Assembly (NCBI GenBank): GCA_015487755.1
Contig: WFPG01000022.1
Span: forward strand, 1 to 15,697
Direction: 5' to 3'
Length of the DNA stretch: 15,697 bases
From: Acidobacteriota bacterium
Lineage (GTDB): Bacteria > Acidobacteriota > Holophagae > Thermotomaculales > Thermotomaculaceae
Under the pieces are notes generated by a model. That model worked only from the letters and a program-made list of their open reading frames with translations. It did not search any database and was not told the DNA's origin. Position numbers and translations under genes: made by a program. This document shows positions 14,476 to 15,697 of the stretch, piece after piece. Position 1 is the first letter of the stretch. Each line of letters starts with the position of its first letter.

Positions 14476-15697
14476 TCAGTCTCCTTTTATCTTTATATTT
14501 TTTTCTTTTAAAAATTTGTCTGAGAAAAAGCCTGAAAGTTCAAGGAGAGTTCCCAGAGATTCTATGTATCTCTCCTTTACTGAAAGGTATTCGTTTTCAA
14601 TAAATATTAAAGTTCTCTGGGTATCAAGAAGGTCTAAATAGCTTAATTTCCCCTCTCTGTATGCTGTAAAAACAGATTGATAAGCCTTTTCTGAATTAGG
14701 CAACATTGTTTTTTTGTAAACTTCATTTTGCTCTCTTGCGGTTTTAAATGAGTTTAAAATGTTTTCTCGAAACTTTAATATATCAAGTTTTGCCTGTTTC
14801 ATTGAAAGGTATGCCATATCCCTTTCTGCGGCTCTCTTCATTATCAATCCCCTGTTTCTATTGAAAATCGGAATTTTGAACCCTACTGAAACAACATAGG
14901 CAGTCTGGTCTGTTTCCCTGAATTTTCTTAACCCTACTGAAAGGTTTAAATCTGGGATATTAAGCGATTTTGTTAATTTCAATTCTGTTTCCCTTGCTTT
15001 TTTGAGGAATTCTTTTTCTTTTATCTGAGGGGTATTAAGTATTTTTTCCTCTTTTGTTAACTCTTCAATATCAATATTCTTCGGCTCAAAATCTTGAAAG
15101 GCTATGTCTTCAGGCAATTTGTTTGTTCCTATCAAGTTGGCAAGAATGTTTTTCATATTTTCAAAATTTGCTTTGGCTTCTTTTAGTGTTAGCGCAGATT
15201 TATCAAACTCAATTTTTGCTTTAATCTTTTGTATAGGGGAAGTTTTCCCGTATTTTACTTTTTCGCTTACAACTTCTAAATTTTCCTTTGAAATTTCAAA
15301 AAGTTGTTCCGCAATTTTCAGCCTTTTTTTTGCGATAGCGGTTTTGTTGTAAATAATATAAATTGTGGCAAGCCTTGAGTTAATTTCTGATTTTAGTTTT
15401 TCCCTTGCGGCAAGCAATTTTTCTTGAGTAGATTTCTTCCTATACTTTCTTTTTCCTCCGGTTTCAATTTTCTGGGTAATATAGAAAGTAATATCGGCAT
15501 TGGAAAATGTGTCTTCCCCATAACCTCTTCCAAAGTTTTCAACCTCAAAATCAAATTCAGGGTTTGGGAAGTATGCTGCCTGTATTTTATCTCCTTCTGC
15601 CGCTTTTAATTTTTTATATGCCTTTTTAATTTCAGGGCTTGATTTAAAAGCAATCTTTACTATTTTTTCAAATTCTCCCGTTCCGTCAATACTATAG
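14476..15697 (-). CDS. czcC: TolC-family outer-membrane efflux channel (CzcC/CusC-like), 5' partial
   Basis: The frame is open from the TGA at 14476 to the right window edge, about 406 residues; the true start lies beyond the edge. The TTG at 15417 is an internal Leu in EKLLAAREKL. Upstream residues show the family pattern: FKSSPEIKKAYKKLKAAEGD, then YFPNPEFDFEVENFG, then an ITFYITQKIETGGKRKYRKK strand-to-helix junction. Two OEP repeats with long helices follow, and the second ends in YREGKLSYLDLLDTQRTL, the classic TolC-family signature. It should form the trimeric outer-membrane duct of the metal efflux complex. The adaptor ATG is one base after its stop and takes its ribosome-binding site from the last codons, so the two are coupled. 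Any promoter or metal sensor is off the window. Confidence 0.9.
   Translation of the reverse strand, partial: YSIDGTGEFEKIVKIAFKSSPEIKKAYKKLKAAEGDKIQAAYFPNPEFDFEVENFGRGYGEDTFSNADITFYITQKIETGGKRKYRKKSTQEKLLAAREKLKSEINSRLATIYIIYNKTAIAKKRLKIAEQLFEISKENLEVVSEKVKYGKTSPIQKIKAKIEFDKSALTLKEAKANFENMKNILANLIGTNKLPEDIAFQDFEPKNIDIEELTKEEKILNTPQIKEKEFLKKARETELKLTKSLNIPDLNLSVGLRKFRETDQTAYVVSVGFKIPIFNRNRGLIMKRAAERDMAYLSMKQAKLDILKFRENILNSFKTAREQNEVYKKTMLPNSEKAYQSVFTAYREGKLSYLDLLDTQRTLIFIENEYLSVKERYIESLGTLLELSGFFSDKFLKEKNIKIKGD

Noticed and set aside
15415..15417. TTG as the start of the outer-membrane channel gene
   Set aside because: The frame is open and shows typical TolC-family N-terminal sequence all the way to the right edge, so this TTG is internal.
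15424..15609. Plus-strand ORF of 61 residues near the right edge
   Set aside because: It lies entirely antisense to the continuing channel gene and has no recognisable features.

Overview
The window comes from a diderm (Gram-negative-type) bacterium. The evidence is a TamB-like envelope protein, a TolC-family outer-membrane protein, an RND efflux pump and its lipoprotein adaptor. The DNA is AT-rich, arginine is written mostly as AGG/AGA, and the flavoenzyme plus DUF1858 pair is typical of anaerobes. I cannot name the species; an anaerobic, possibly thermophilic, deep-branching lineage is an inference from gene content and codon use.

Left part (1-1926, + strand): the C-terminal part of a TamB/DUF490 protein entering from the left edge, then hypoxanthine phosphoribosyltransferase with its own promoter. 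Next (3980-1923, - strand) is a compact three-gene partner-switching module: an RsbW-like kinase/anti-sigma ATPase, a STAS antagonist, and a response regulator fused to a PP2C/RsbU-type phosphatase. It is transcribed from a good promoter that would give an almost leaderless mRNA. Its last gene overlaps the end of hpt tail to tail by 4 bases. No sigma factor or sensor kinase lies in the window.

Middle part (4090-7942, + strand): a divergently transcribed operon. It holds an EF-G paralogue (EF-G2 type, with Tyr instead of the catalytic His of the G3 motif), an uncatalogued 56-residue double-membrane-span protein, a lipoprotein-like protein joining a TPR-like helical part to a GspG-like pseudopilin C-terminal domain, and a MidA/NDUFAF7-type methyltransferase. 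The last three are joined by overlapping stop/start codons. A second unit (8022-10143) has an FMN/4Fe-4S/FAD enoate reductase-type flavoenzyme translationally coupled to a 70-residue DUF1858 protein with a CxxC motif. It ends at a bidirectional hairpin terminator shared with the convergent efflux operon.

Right part (15697-10180, - strand): a heavy-metal-type RND efflux operon in the order outer-membrane channel (running off the right edge), lipoprotein adaptor, inner-membrane pump. The adaptor reading frame is broken by a single in-frame TAG at 13881-13883. Both sides stay in the same frame and the sequence after the stop is clearly conserved adaptor sequence. This is a recent nonsense mutation, a sequencing error, or a readthrough site, and it is the most unusual point in the window. 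I saw no tRNA, rRNA, CRISPR array, insertion sequence or attachment site. No gene-free stretch exceeds 300 bases.
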